Origin: Dipetalonema caudispina
Taxonomy: Eukaryota > Nematoda > Chromadorea > Rhabditida > Onchocercidae
Reading direction: 5' to 3'
Length of the DNA: 17,895 nt
Assembly: GCA_013365325.1 (NCBI GenBank)
Contig: JABVXV010000653.1
Location: 1-17,895, forward strand
In this document: piece after piece, positions 1-12,900 of the stretch
How positions within the stretch are numbered: position 1 is the stretch's first letter
Layout of the letters: every line of letters starts with the position of its first letter
Notes under the pieces: model-generated
What the model saw: only the letters and a program-made list of their open reading frames with translations
The model's database searches: none
What the model was told of the DNA's origin: nothing
Made by a program: the position numbers and the translations under genes

Positions 1-570
<570 letters not shown>

Positions 571-573
571 CAG
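571..573 (+). promoter_or_regulatory. Acceptor-like site ahead of the favoured start (possible spliced-leader addition site)
   Basis: A T/A-rich stretch ends in AATATTTCAG at 564-573, a very good match to the nematode 3' splice consensus. It lies 22 bases before the ATG at 596. An acceptor with no upstream donor just before a start codon is what a spliced-leader trans-splice site looks like in nematodes. It could also be an ordinary acceptor after a non-coding exon. Confidence 0.4.
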
Positions 574-595
574 GAGTATTCGTGATCAATAACGC

Positions 596-658
596 ATGCT
601 AATGTTATTAACGAATAGTTACCAGATTCTTCGTCTGATTACTTTCATACTTTCTACG
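596..658 (+). CDS. Favoured first coding exon of the Jagged-like gene (signal peptide)
   Basis: ATG opens 21 codons, starting MLMLLTNSYQ and ending in the hydrophobic run ITFILST. They end at a GT donor (ACG|gtataa) in phase 0, which is the phase needed by the next sure exon at 3861. The joined N-terminus would be hydrophobic and then read IKLVDSSGF, with a possible signal peptidase site in LVDS/SGF. In favour are the trans-splice-like acceptor 22 bases upstream and the correct phase. Against are a mediocre donor, weak similarity to a classical signal peptide, and two rivals at 408-449 and 2396-2515. A secreted type I protein of this class must have such an exon, but which one cannot be settled from sequence alone. 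Confidence 0.35.
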
Positions 659-3600
659 GTATAACTTTTCCTATTCTTTTACTGTTTGATCATGCATTTA
701 CTACAATTTACCATTATTGAATACTTGTTTGAATGGCTACGATATCGGATTACTCTCTTTTCTACAGTAACATTTCAAAGTTATTCACATAATTGCATAG
801 ATTCTCTAACAGTAACATGCTCAGAATATTTTGGGCGAATAATAATAGTGTGCCATATTATCCGATTGCAGTTCTTTAATTACAGTTAGTTTCTTTTTAC
901 ATTTGAAGAGAGTGAGAACGATGAAAATTCTGAAAAAGTACAACTCTAATTCGAAATTCAAAGCAACAACATTAATTTTCCTCATATTTTTTCTTGAACT
1001 TCGAAAAAAAAATTAGTTCTGAATGTCTAAAAAATTGTAACATAAATGATGATCAATATTGAAAAAAATAATAGTATTATATAACTTTATTTACTTCACT
1101 AATATTTTGAAACAGACAAATTAATTGGTTGACTATATGCATTATTTCTACACACTACTGTCTTTAAAAGATGTCTTCTCTTTCTGTTTAATCCATGCGG
1201 TTCAAAGCATTAGGTAAATTAAAACACATTGTTTCAAAAAGAAAAACCTAATGACAAGGTTAAAGACTATTGACTTTTCCAGTGATACGCTATCTTGAAT
1301 AATAGGATAATCATAATGAACATAATGAACATTTTAAGCATGAACTCATAAATATTACCAAATCCAAAAAATTTTCCAAAGATTAAAGTTTAAATCTTGA
1401 AAATAGAAATTTTGCTTGAGAAGAACTAGAAGGAAAAATTTTTTCATATTTTTCTATTTATTTCTAATTTATTTTTCAATTTCACAACTATCTAGTAAAA
1501 TCTGCAAACAATTAAAACTTTATAAGAAAGTAAATAAGTTAAACAAGTTATTGATTTATTAATTATTGGCTGTCGATAAGAAATTTCATATTTTATCGTA
1601 TTTTTTCTCAAATTTCATATTTAAAGTATTTTTTTTATCAGTGTTCATCATCATTAATTGTTATGTTTCAAAATCCTTTCCTCAGAATTAAAATTTTCAG
1701 GTTCCAAACTTTTGGTTTTTTGCAAATTCTTGCTTACAATTCTGATCGACAAGTTTTTTTTTTTGTAACAATTTGAAAAAATATTTCGTAATCAGAAATC
1801 CTTACTGTTCCATTCCAACTAAAGTACTTCAATGATACTCCACTGGATCATTTGATCACAAAAAAAAAAAAAAAAAAAACAGAGCAAAAGTTCTTAAAGA
1901 AAGGACAATTAACGACAAAAGCTTTCTGCTGTATCTTATCAATCCATCCAAAAAATGTCAGTTTTAAGTATTTCATGCATGATATACAAATCAGCATCTG
2001 AAAAGGCCATTTTTTCTTTAGCTACTTTTGCTCTACTTTTTTCTGACACGATTCATTAATTTCACTTTTCACTTTCTTTAGAATTAATTATAACAGAATA
2101 AGATTCACTCCTCTCATTCAACTATACTTGTTTTGCCAGCATTGTTTTTAAATGTAAAACCAAAAATTACCCAAAATAGATGGTAATTTTAAAAATTTGA
2201 AAATGCATTTTACATCTATTGAAATTTCGAAATACAATGAAATATTTCATCGATAGCTGTAATTTCAGAAATTTCCATTTTTCCAATTTTTGCTCTTCTT
2301 GCTCAAATTAAAAAAAAAAAAACATAATTTTTTCAAAATTAGTTCCTTTTGGATGGCGTCATTTCTGCAGTAAGTACCGTAGTCGATGATTAATCATGCA
2401 AAGCCGTAAAATTCATGTTTATACAACAATTTACTGCTCTTATCGTTTTGCTTATCTGCTCAAGTTCTCCATATTTATTGTCCGACTTTTGTTTTTAGAT
2501 CTATTAATCTTAGCGGTGCATACTTTATATGACTCCTACTTAATCAAATCTTCCGAAAACCTTTCTTTATATGATAATTAGCGACAAAAAAATTCTAACT
2601 TAAAATTATTTCACATGTTGATTTTACTTCAATTTTCAAGTTTATATTATGATTTTGCTGATTCTGGAAAAATATCTAAACTCGATCAAATTTGGGTATC
2701 AAATTATCTAAGATTTTTCTAGACAATTTAATTAATACATCTTGGTGACTTTGAAATTTTACAAAGTTTTCCAAATTTTAAAAATCATGAATATTTAAAT
2801 TAAGTGTTACTGATTTTGTCATAATTTTTCCCCAATATATTTTAGCATTTTAGCTAGCTGAATTCTAATTCCATGCTACTACCAGTATTTGCAAAATAAT
2901 AGCTCGCCAGGATCACTTTCCAATTTTATTGCAAACTCACTCATTTTAAAAAATATTTTGAAAATTGAAGAAAAAGAAAAAGATATTTCGTTTCATCAAA
3001 ATGACTTCTTTTTCTTTCTCTCTCTCTCTTCCGCCTTCTTTTTAATTTCTTTTATGCTCAAATTTTGTAATTCTACTAAAGTTAAAACTTTATTTTTGAA
3101 AAATCTTAATAGTCTCTTGTTTATAAAAACTACAAATGCAGGAATCATCATTTAAGCAAATAAATCCCTTTTCATAATTACTTGTGTAATGATAACAGAT
3201 GATGTCATTCCTCCTAATGGTGACATTTCCATTATGGAAACGGATATTAGAAAGAATACTTAACGACGCGTGCCCTCAACATATGTTTTTACACCTTCAA
3301 GTACCTATACTTAACTTACAATACACTTAATCCATGTAGTATTATATCACAACAACAAATTCTTCTCTCTGTTTCACTGATTTTTCCAATCATAGTTTGA
3401 ATGGCGAGGTCAAAGGCTAATAATTTACAGTACACAGGAAAAAGGAAACTTTTTTTTACTTCTGGAATATTTTAATTCTAGTTGAAATATAATTAAAAAT
3501 AGTGAAATTGAAATAAATGAATGCATAAATTTCATGTATATAAATAAATGAATGCTTGTAAAGGTGAGTTAAAAGTTAATCGATTTATGCTTGTTAATAG

Positions 3601-3860
3601 CTGATCAAATTTTTTTTAAATTTAGATATTAATTTTTCTTCAGCTGTAAATCTAACTTATTGAAATTAGTAAATAAGATGCAAAGCATAGTATAGTTATT
3701 TCCTCGGTATTACACTTTTACAGCTCTCTTAATAATGATTTATGCTAATCTTAATATAATATCATCTTACTAAAGGTCTACTTGTTGGTTTTGTGATGAT
3801 TAATTAAAGAAATATACAAATGTCAATTTAATAGCAACAAAATAAAACATTTCTTTTCAG
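659..3860 (+). other. Intron 1 (if the first exon is at 596-658)
   Basis: AT-rich non-coding sequence with a 20-base poly-A run at 1860-1879, several T runs and a 14-base direct repeat at 3511-3524 and 3542-3555. A strong donor-like AAG|GTGAGT sits at 3561-3569 after a four-codon ATG frame. That frame carries no signal sequence and has a stop directly upstream, so I do not call it an exon. Apart from candidate B I see no coding signal. Confidence 0.5.
2396..2515 (+). CDS. Alternative first coding exon candidate B
   Basis: An ATG 25 bases after an acceptor-like TTTCTGCAG opens 40 codons with a basic start (MQSRKIHV) and a long hydrophobic stretch ending LLILA. A phase-0 GT (GCG|gtgcat) follows. 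The hydrophobic part is broken by K, R and D, and the donor fits the consensus poorly. The frame runs on to a stop at 2579-2581, so it may be only a chance AT-rich open frame. Confidence 0.2.
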
Positions 3861-3954
3861 ATTAAACTTGTCGATAGTTCGGGTTTTGTAACATTTACAC
3901 TAAAAGAATTTCAATTTGATAAAACTCAAGGGTATGGAATTTGTTGTTCTGCAG
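3861..3954 (+). CDS. Exon 2: start of the MNNL domain
   Basis: Acceptor TTCTTTTCAG, donor GCAG|gtaatc, 94 nt, phase 0 in and 1 out. It encodes residues 22-52, with SSGFVTFTL leading into GYGICCSA. The beta-strand followed by a CC pair matches the Jagged N-terminus, where SGQFELEI is followed by NGNCCGG. The mature protein probably begins close to SSGF. Confidence 0.88.
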
Positions 3955-6900
3955 GTAATCAATTTTTCAAGCAATATTTTAAATATAATTTGCTTCTACA
4001 AATGAAGTTTAAATGTCTAATTTCCTCCCAAACTATTAATTAGAACAATAATATATGTTAAGATTATGAAGGTATTGCTAGATCAAATTTACAACTGTAT
4101 GTGTCTAAGCATTTGTATATTTTCATCAAATATACACTGCTTTGGCAGTATTTCACGCAACAACCATATTTCATTTTGATAAAAATTGTTAATTTTATGA
4201 AACTTTAATTGATAAATACCAACTTATTGATAATTACTTCTAGATCATCCCGAAGGAGAATGTCACTGTCAAATGTATGTTCATATTTGTGTTGGTGTTG
4301 GGTTCGAACATCGGAAGTACCATCGTGATTGCTCCCTACTGCATCATAATTCACGGGTTATCGCTGGTACACAGTTATTAAGTAATTATAACGTTAGCAT
4401 ACCATTTGATGTTCGATGGCCTGTAAAGGTTTGTAAATACTTTAATTTTTGAAATTTTAAGTTTAATACTATTCAGACTACTTTTTCACACCGCTGATAC
4501 TTATATTTAATCTTATTCGTTTGATGTTTTGGTGTCATTGGTGGTTATCTTTGGTGAAATTCATTTTTAGTTTCGGTACCATTAGCATCATTTACTTGCT
4601 CTATCTCTGATTATCTGCAATTAACAACATCTCGTCGTTGCTTCAAACGTTTAGAAAAACGATATGTTTTTTTACACTGTTTGAAAAAATGAAAAATTTT
4701 ACAATGCTCACATATTGAACGTGGGAATACTGAGACAGCTTTGCAAGAGAAATTACTTTACCCATTGAATTATCATTGCCTGTCAACATCCGCATCGGAA
4801 ATTCTAAATCAAATGTAAAAAGAAAAAGTTTTTTGTAGCAGTAAAATAAACAATATTACAATGATGAATGGAATCGTAATTTTATTCTTTCATCCTACAT
4901 ACAACTGTAATCAGAATCACAATTATGATAGTAATTAAATTGATAATTGTAATCACATCTAATATAATAATTAATTATGAAAGTTAAATCAAGTAATTTA
5001 TGATGTAGGAATATATACCACTGTTATAATTGATCTTTGTAGATTTTGCTTTTCAATTTTATGTCCGAAATCACATTTTGGCATATCATCTCTTATTCTG
5101 CTTAATACCATTTTCACTTCATCGAAAGATTCATTTTTGAAATGTTCAGTATCAACTAATTACAATTCATCTAAGTGGTAATAATTTTATCTCAAAGTCA
5201 TTCCAATTAATCAAAATCGCATATATTGCCCAGTTGCCGACATATGTTTGACAGATCTATTCATGATAATGACCATTGTTTACTATTTCTTTTCATTTTA
5301 TTTCTTAATATCAAAATTATTTCACAGATATTTATTTCATATATAATTTTTTCTTCACGGATCGCGGAATGAAATCGTAATAGTTAATCATTTTCATTAT
5401 TATTATTGAAAATAGTGCTGCTATTATTCACAGCAATGCAATTTTACTAGTATAGTTAAACTAAGTTATCACAATTAATTATGTTGTGATAACAATACAC
5501 ATATAATGTTTCTTGTGATAGTGATACTCACACACGGAACGTATCATCATACTGGAACAGTTTAAAAAATGAATTAATCAAATCTCATAATGAGAAATGA
5601 TAACGGTGATCAGATAAAATTCTCTTTTTTTCATTGTTCGTTTTTCCCCAAACTGTTTCTTTTTTTTTGTCGTCTACCTTTAGTTATGTTGATGATTGCG
5701 GTGTTAATGATGGCTGTTTTTTTTTTTTTTTTTTTTTTTTTGCATTTTTTTTTAACTTTTTTTAATCATTTCCGGGTTTACCGCGCATAGAAAAGCCAAT
5801 TTTTCAACGCCTTGCTTTTCACCGCCCTTGTTTTTCATTACTTTTCGCTTCTATCCAATTCGTTAGTCGTCGGGTACATCAACGGTTCTTGTTTGCTGTT
5901 ACTGAATCAACATCGATCCCTTCCTTCCTAATTTCTCATCTAATTTCTTTTCTCGCCTCTTTCCTCTTCCCCTCTGTCAATTAAAAATTAGAGGGATTTT
6001 CAAGCAAATCATTTAGAAATGAAACAATCATTTCGGAAAATTATTTCATATTTGCAGGATTATTGTTTTAAAAAACATTAAAAGAAAAAAAGACGACTCG
6101 TTAAATTAATAAATATATTTTACAATAAAAATTTCCTAACAGTGAAGATTTTTTGATTAGGCAAAGGATATTAAAGATGACAACAGTAAGTGGTTAGTGC
6201 TGAATTTAATTAAGTAAAAGTTAGACGACATAGCTTTGTTTAATTTGAATTTGTTTTTTTCCTCTTTCAAATTTAACTTTAAAGCTACATCAAGCAAGTA
6301 TGTGATGATAGTCTAATATTTAAGAAGTTAATTTTAATTTTTAAAGCTTTTAGAGTAAAAACAACTGGTATGATGTCAGCGTAGGAAGAAATCTTTGCCA
6401 ATTAAAAAAAATTTCAATCTTCTCCTAAAAGTTTTTTCTTTTTCGGATTTCTTATTGCAAGTACTTGAAGTGAAATAAAAACTTCTCGCTCCTTTATAAA
6501 GATTCATCTGTTCAAAATTTTGAAAAAGAAAGAAACCCTCCCAAAATAAAGGAGTGACTGTCAGAAGGATTGCAATATTGAATGGAAAGGTAGAGGATAT
6601 GAGGGAGAAGATGTCCTTTACCGACTTAGTGGTGCCGAAAATTGCAATGTACTTCAGTTCAGCACCTGCATCCTTTTCCGAGCAAACTATAACTCATTAA
6701 ACTATAGGGTACATTGATGGGAATAGGAAGAAATGACCATAAAATCGCTGGATTTTTTCTTCTTTTTTTCGAAATTTTTATCATTGTTAGATATGATAAT
6801 TTGGTTTAGAAATTACTCTTTCAGCGTTAAATTTTAGCTAAATGAGAATTTGCTAACTTAAACTATTTTAAATTCTGAAAAAAAAAGTACCATTTTCTAT

Positions 6901-9900
6901 TTTTCAAGCCAACTATTTGCCTTACTGTTCAAAAAACAACAAGGTGCCATATTGTCGGGTTAGCTAACGGCCGACAAGGGTCATCCAGGTTTCAAATCAT
7001 CCTGATAGTGATGACATTTTGAATGTGGCATCATCTTGATTGGTCCAATTTAGAGATAATTAACTATAATTTACTGTTGTGCATTAATTAGAAAAACAAT
7101 CGCTCATGGCATTCAATGAATGTGTCTCTGTACACATCCTTAATGATCAGAAATGAGTTGAAGGAATAATTGCGCAGATGGAAAATCGCAGTATTAATCT
7201 GTCCGCATGGTATATATTATGCATGACTGTGTGTATCAGTCTGTTTTTTATGCAGTGATTTGTGCGCTTGCCTATGCGCAGCTTTCCTCTTTTAAACAAA
7301 TCCAATATCTTCTCATTCTTCGAGAATAAAATTACACCGAAAACTGTGTCGAAATGAGGGGGTGGAAAGGGAAGTGTATACTGTACTTCACTTCTCGTAT
7401 TATTAGTTTTGTTTGAGAAAGATGGCAAAGAAAAAGTTAATTCCATAAATTTGAACCTTATTGGAAATAGTTTCAGACTATTCTTTGCTGAATTAACAAA
7501 TTAAAAAAAAAATCTTTTCCGAGCTTAAATCGATAAAATGGAATTAGAATAATTTTGTGAGGAATAAGTAGGATAATTATCGTTAACTATATCAATATAT
7601 CACATATCACGAGGAAGCAGTATGGGTAGACGATGCGAGTTGGTTAATATATAATTTTGCAGAAAAATGAAAAACAATAATGGAGTAAAGTTGTAAAGTA
7701 TGAAAAAAGCCTGTAACATATCAGAGTTTCGAGTTCGTATATCAACATTATTGAAAAGATCACATTGAAATCTGATAAATGATAATAATTTTGAGATAGA
7801 AGTCTTACTTGTCGACATTATTTCTCTCTGCTTTGTGAATTTCTTTATTTCACCCTCAAACAATTTCATTTTTTAACAAGAGAAATATCAGGATTTCCCG
7901 GTTTGTTCTTAAAAAGCTGACAGCACAACATGATAGTATTTTAATATTCTAATTGAGTACCGCTTTTTTAAACTGCAGGTGTCAGGTAATGGCAAATTTT
8001 CAATTCATTTGAAGGGTAAAAAAAGAATCTAAATTTTGCATATTTCTGTAACAAAACATTTCTTTAGTACTATGATGCAGAACACGTGCGATGAACCCAT
8101 TTCATAGGTCTACTTTTTAGAAAAAAACGAATTTTTTTCTTTTTTCTTTTATTTTGACTATTCCTCCGAATCAATGCACGACTCGTACCTTTATTACATG
8201 CAAATTGCAACAGCTGCAGTTCGAACAAAAGCTGAAATAAAAGCAATCCATGTAGTAATGGAATATATGCATAGGGTGAAAGGTTTTCATTCTTTTTTTT
8301 TTTTGAAATGAAAAAAAAAAAAAAACAAATCGAAAATTTGATATTTATAGTTGATTGAATAAGCAATAAACAAATATTAATGAACCACTTACATAAAATA
8401 TTAAATCAACCACTTACATAAGATATTAAATATATCTGTTATTACATAATTTAATTACCATTATTGAAATTTTAAGATGATCTGCCGCAATATAAAGAGT
8501 ATGATGAAATATTATAACGATACCAGCAGTATTATATATGATTAATGTTTAAACACATTTATAAGTGTTCTATTAATAATTTTAGAATTCGAAATTTCTT
8601 GATAAATTTTGTTATTTGAAAAAACGGAAGCTAATTAATTCATTGGTTTCTTGTCCATCAACAATCAATTCCTTCTGTATTTCAACATTTCTAAAGAAAT
8701 TAAGAAAAGGAAAAAGCAGGTGCATTGATAGGTGTAAAAATGGGTTATAACAAATGAAAAGTCCACACTGTGTGTCACAGCTGCTGTAAGGAATTGGACA
8801 ACTTGTCAGGATGAATAAATTTCCGGGTGGAAAAAATTGTTTTACTTGATGAAACTATTCCGAAGAAAGGGATCTTAATTTTCGCCGTATCGTCCATAAT
8901 CTATTTTCAGATCATATATTCTCGTATTCTGCGAAAACGTATCTAATCATTTTTCAAATCAAAAATAAACCAAAACTATGCGTTTCCTAAAAACCTCAAA
9001 AAAAGAAAATTATTTCAGAAATTTACTTCGAAAAAAATTCTTCCAGCCATGCTTTGTTCCGTACGTGAATATAAGACGAATAAATTTGAAAATTCTTTTC
9101 TTTTCAATAGCAATCTTTGAAGAAATATGCGTAAGTATAGAATGAGAAATGGCGGTAAAGTTGATTATTTCTTTTTTCAGATTGTAACAATCACTTTCCC
9201 ACTAACTTTTGCAAATTGTTGCCATTTATCATTTTCTTTTTTTTTTGCTTCAATTTTATGGGAGGAAGCAATAAATCATTATTTTTTAAATAAATTTTCA
9301 GAAATTAAATTTCTCACATCGATCATTTTTTTTTAATTTCTAGGAAAAAAATTAAATAGACGAAACTATGCTAATTTTATTGAACATTGTATTAGTTTTA
9401 TTTTTCATAAAAAATGTTTCATATTCTTCGTAGAATCTTTATTGACTAACTCATTATACTTTTGTAATGATATCATTCAAAAGGTTACCATCATAAGTTT
9501 AATCTTTGTTCTTGGTGCCCTTTGTTTAATCTACACTGAAATTTTAATTCTCTAATATATTAGCTTGGCCAAATGTTTTTGATGTAAACTAAGATTCAAG
9601 GTAAATAATAATCTGCTAGAGATTAGAATCCAGTAAACACTTTTTCCGGATCAAGTGCTAAAATGTGGGTTTATCAAGTTGAGGGATTCGGTAAAAAAGA
9701 CGTATATGAATAGTAACTGAACATCTGCCTGAATACACCAAATTACTGCACAGTAATTGCCGGTACGCTTACTTTTTTAATGTAAACCTATTACGTCATA
9801 ACTAATAATCTTATAGCTTGCATCATTTCTTGGATTATGCTACATATAAAACAATGTGGAAGATAAAAACTGATCTAATTAATGCAAGCTAAAAATCCTG

Positions 9901-12900
9901 AAATAGAAATTTAAATTAACCACCCAAATTTAATAGACATTATTTTTTTTCGAAATGTTGTTCGAACTTACAGAAATGGTTAAGGTTGACGAAATGATCG
10001 GTGTACAAAAAAATTTATTTCACAGTCCTCAGTGAGTGTCTATTCAAGTGGTAAAATTAAGTTGATTACTCACTTCCTCAAATATCGATGAAATGCTTTG
10101 TAAAGCAATTGGTTTTGGTGGGTAGAAAATATAGAAATTTACAAATTAATTAAGAATTCTTACGCCGAATTGAAAGTTTTTAAATTAAATGTTATTTAAC
10201 ATTATTCCTTTACTTTTTACCTTTTATCCATTCCTTATCATTGCGTACCCATTATCCTCCTCTCTTATCTACCAATGATTTCATATATTTGCTCTCTTCA
10301 TCTAACAGATAAATTGAATTCACTACCTATTGAACAAAATTTTCCTGCTAGTTGAATATTTCTGAAACTTTTCTATATGTTTTTCGTTTGGAATTAAGAT
10401 TTAAAGTTCAAATTTTGCGAAATAACTGATCTTTTATTAGTGTAGATATGAAATTGAAATTCTGGATTTAATTGATTCGTGTTATTAATAAAATTTTTAA
10501 GACTCAAAAAATCGAAAAAGACATTTACATAAGTTTTTAGATCAATTTATCGCTTTTTATAGCATTGAAATTTACTTAAAAATTTGCAAACTAGTTTATT
10601 GAAATTAAATTATCCTACTTAAGGCTTATAATAAATTATAGGAATTCTATATTTACCATGATTTTTTTCTAGGTTTTCTACAATTTTTTTTAAAAATAGG
10701 CTTTAAGCGTAGAAAAAGTAAAAACTACTTTAAAAAAGAAGAGAAATTACTAATAATATAAACAGCACATAGTCAATACCAAACTTTATTAATCATACTC
10801 AGCCAGAAATTTTGGAATTTCAAGAAATTTTCCCTTTATTTTTTCAGAATGTTTCACTTTTGGTTGAGATGCGGCATGAACCCAACAAAGCAATTATGTT
10901 TCGCTCGGAGAATTTTCTTCAGTTATCGCCATTCAACGATATACTGAGAATTACTGAGGTATGCACTGTGATAATGTATCATTCCTTTCATCTATTAATT
11001 TTGGTCTCATCATCTTCTGAAGCTTAGAAGATTCGTTGAAAGATTTAGACTCAAATGTGTCGACAGTTATACATCACCTTAATATAATAAAGTACAGTCT
11101 GTACATTAATTAAAATACTTTGTAGGATTAGTAAAATGTTTTGGCAGGATATTTTTAATAATAAAGAGAAATATAAAATTACGGTCAAGAATTCCTATGC
11201 AATATAAGTTTTCAAGCATTAGAAACCGATTTAAATTTTTAGAATTTCATTAAAGTTAAAATTCTTACAAAATTTGAAGGAGAAAGGTAATACGAAAATA
11301 GAATATGATATCAAAGTGGAATGTGGTAAGAATTACTATGGACAGGAATGTGCTATTTTCTGTAATCCGAGCATTGGAAGGTTATTTATTGTTTTAACGT
11401 GTAATTCTACAAATATCACCTTATTTGTATCTGTCAATTAAAGCTTATTGATTTTCGTAAACATCCAACTTCAAATTGCGTTTTTTTTTAAAATTTCTTC
11501 ATTACTATATTTTTATTAATTTTATTAAATTACAGTTTTCATTTCAAATGTTCAACGGATGGACGACGCTTATGCGAAGATGGCTGGAGTGGACAAAATT
11601 GTGATGACCCAATTTGTGCCAATGGATGTATCAATGGATATTGCGTTTCACCAGGAATATGCAAGTACGCATAATTCTTTTTTTTTTTCATTCCAAAACT
11701 AAAAAGATGAAAATTTTGCTGAGAGATATTATATTAACTTATATAAAATTAGTGAAATTACTTCTCAGAGTTCCACCGCATACCCATAGATTATTTCATC
11801 GTAGCAAATAACCTTTGTTTATATTATAACCATAAGATTGCAAACTTTATAGCAAATGAAAACGATACATTTTATAGATAATTAGCTAAATTTCTCAAAT
11901 TATCAATGCATTTCTCAAATCTATAAGATAATCTTTATACAAAAGTTGCTTAAATTGTGATATTATAACTAGAAGTACATCGTTTTTTTGTATGATTTAA
12001 AGAAAAATTTAATTTGTTAAGATGCCGTAATGGATGGCAAGGTAATAGTTGTGATCGTTGTAAACCACAGGATGGTTGCAAACATGGTTATTGTAGCAAA
12101 CCTAACGAATGTGTTTGCGAGAAAAATTGGGGTGGAACATATTGCGACAGGTGAATCTTTTTTTTCTGTTGCATTATCAAACTTATAGTTGTTTAAAAAA
12201 ATTTGATCCATTAAAAGTGGATATTCGTGACAAAAAATTAATTTTTTTTTTTTATAAATGGATAAACTGATGGCTTCCATATGCTTGTCATATTATGAAT
12301 TTCAGAGATTTAGATTACTGTTTTCACAATTCGCCGTGTTTGAATGGAGGGAAATGCTCAAGTGGTGGTTTGCAGAATTTTTACTACTGCAACTGTACGA
12401 ATGGTTTTAGTGGACAAAATTGTGAAATTAAGGTAATATTTCCAGTATTTTGGAAGATCGCTAATACTTACAGATCATAGAATCAATTTAATTCTTCCAT
12501 TCGCGAATAATGCATGAATCATAATAATATAGTATGCAAATATTTTGCAAAAGTATGCTGTGAACCAATTTTAGAAACAAAAAAAATATTGTGGCCAGAA
12601 TTCTGCAAAGTTATTTTTGCAATACTTCTAAAATTTCATAGCCAAAAAAAAAACGTAAAAATGTTTAAAACATAATTTTTCAGCTGGATCCATGTGCTAA
12701 AGTAGACTGCGGTAAATATGGTCGATGCATAGCTTCATGGAATTCCGGAAGCAAATATTTATGCTATTGTGATGTGACCCATCACGGTGATCACTGCCAG
12801 TATCCTGTTGATCAAAATAATCTCAAAGATAGTATGTAATACGTTTCTGAATCTGATTTAATATCATATTACACAACATTTTATTGATACTCAGTAACTT

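Larger units (their letters stand above)
4429..10847 (+). other. Intron 3 (6.4 kb)
   Basis: The flanking exons join directly in the protein: WPVK is followed by NVSLLVEM, matching WPxxYTLLVEAW in Jagged. No exon of this gene is therefore missing here. The stretch is AT-rich, with a 25-base poly-T run at 5717-5741, a T-run/A-run hairpin at 8293-8325, a 25-base tandem duplication at 8383-8432, inverted repeats at 5465-5493 and 6953-6976, and three RTGGGAA (LAG-1/CSL-type) motifs. Pyrimidine-rich, more GC-rich DNA occurs around 5780-5990. Open frames up to about 100 codons on the minus strand (7147-7446, 7600-7869, 8070-8366) have no recognisable protein character. An intron this long in an otherwise compact gene is a natural place for enhancers. 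Confidence 0.85.

Noticed and set aside
3552..3569. Short exon with ATGCTTGTAAAG and a strong GTGAGT donor, in phase with 3861
   Set aside because: It would start the protein with only MLVK and no signal sequence, and a TGA directly precedes the ATG, so it cannot be the secretory N-terminus.
4290..4310. GGGTTCGAAC resembling a tRNA B box
   Set aside because: It lies inside exon 3, encodes conserved MNNL sequence, and no A box, anticodon arm or acceptor stem fits around it.
6524..6700. 58-codon open frame in intron 3 containing [16 protein letters not shown] and [13 protein letters not shown]
   Set aside because: It looks mildly protein-like and is richer in G+C, but has no convincing acceptor or donor and no recognised family. 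Open frames of this size are common here by chance, and the flanking ligand exons need no sequence between them.
8293..8325. T-run and A-run hairpin as an RNA gene or terminator
   Set aside because: Facing homopolymer runs arise often in this AT-rich DNA; there is no transcript or conserved element to support a function.
7147..8366. Three minus-strand open frames of about 90-100 codons inside intron 3
   Set aside because: They consist of AT-rich low-complexity sequence, include poly-T-derived Phe runs, lack recognisable domains or splice signals, and are of a length expected by chance in 18 kb.
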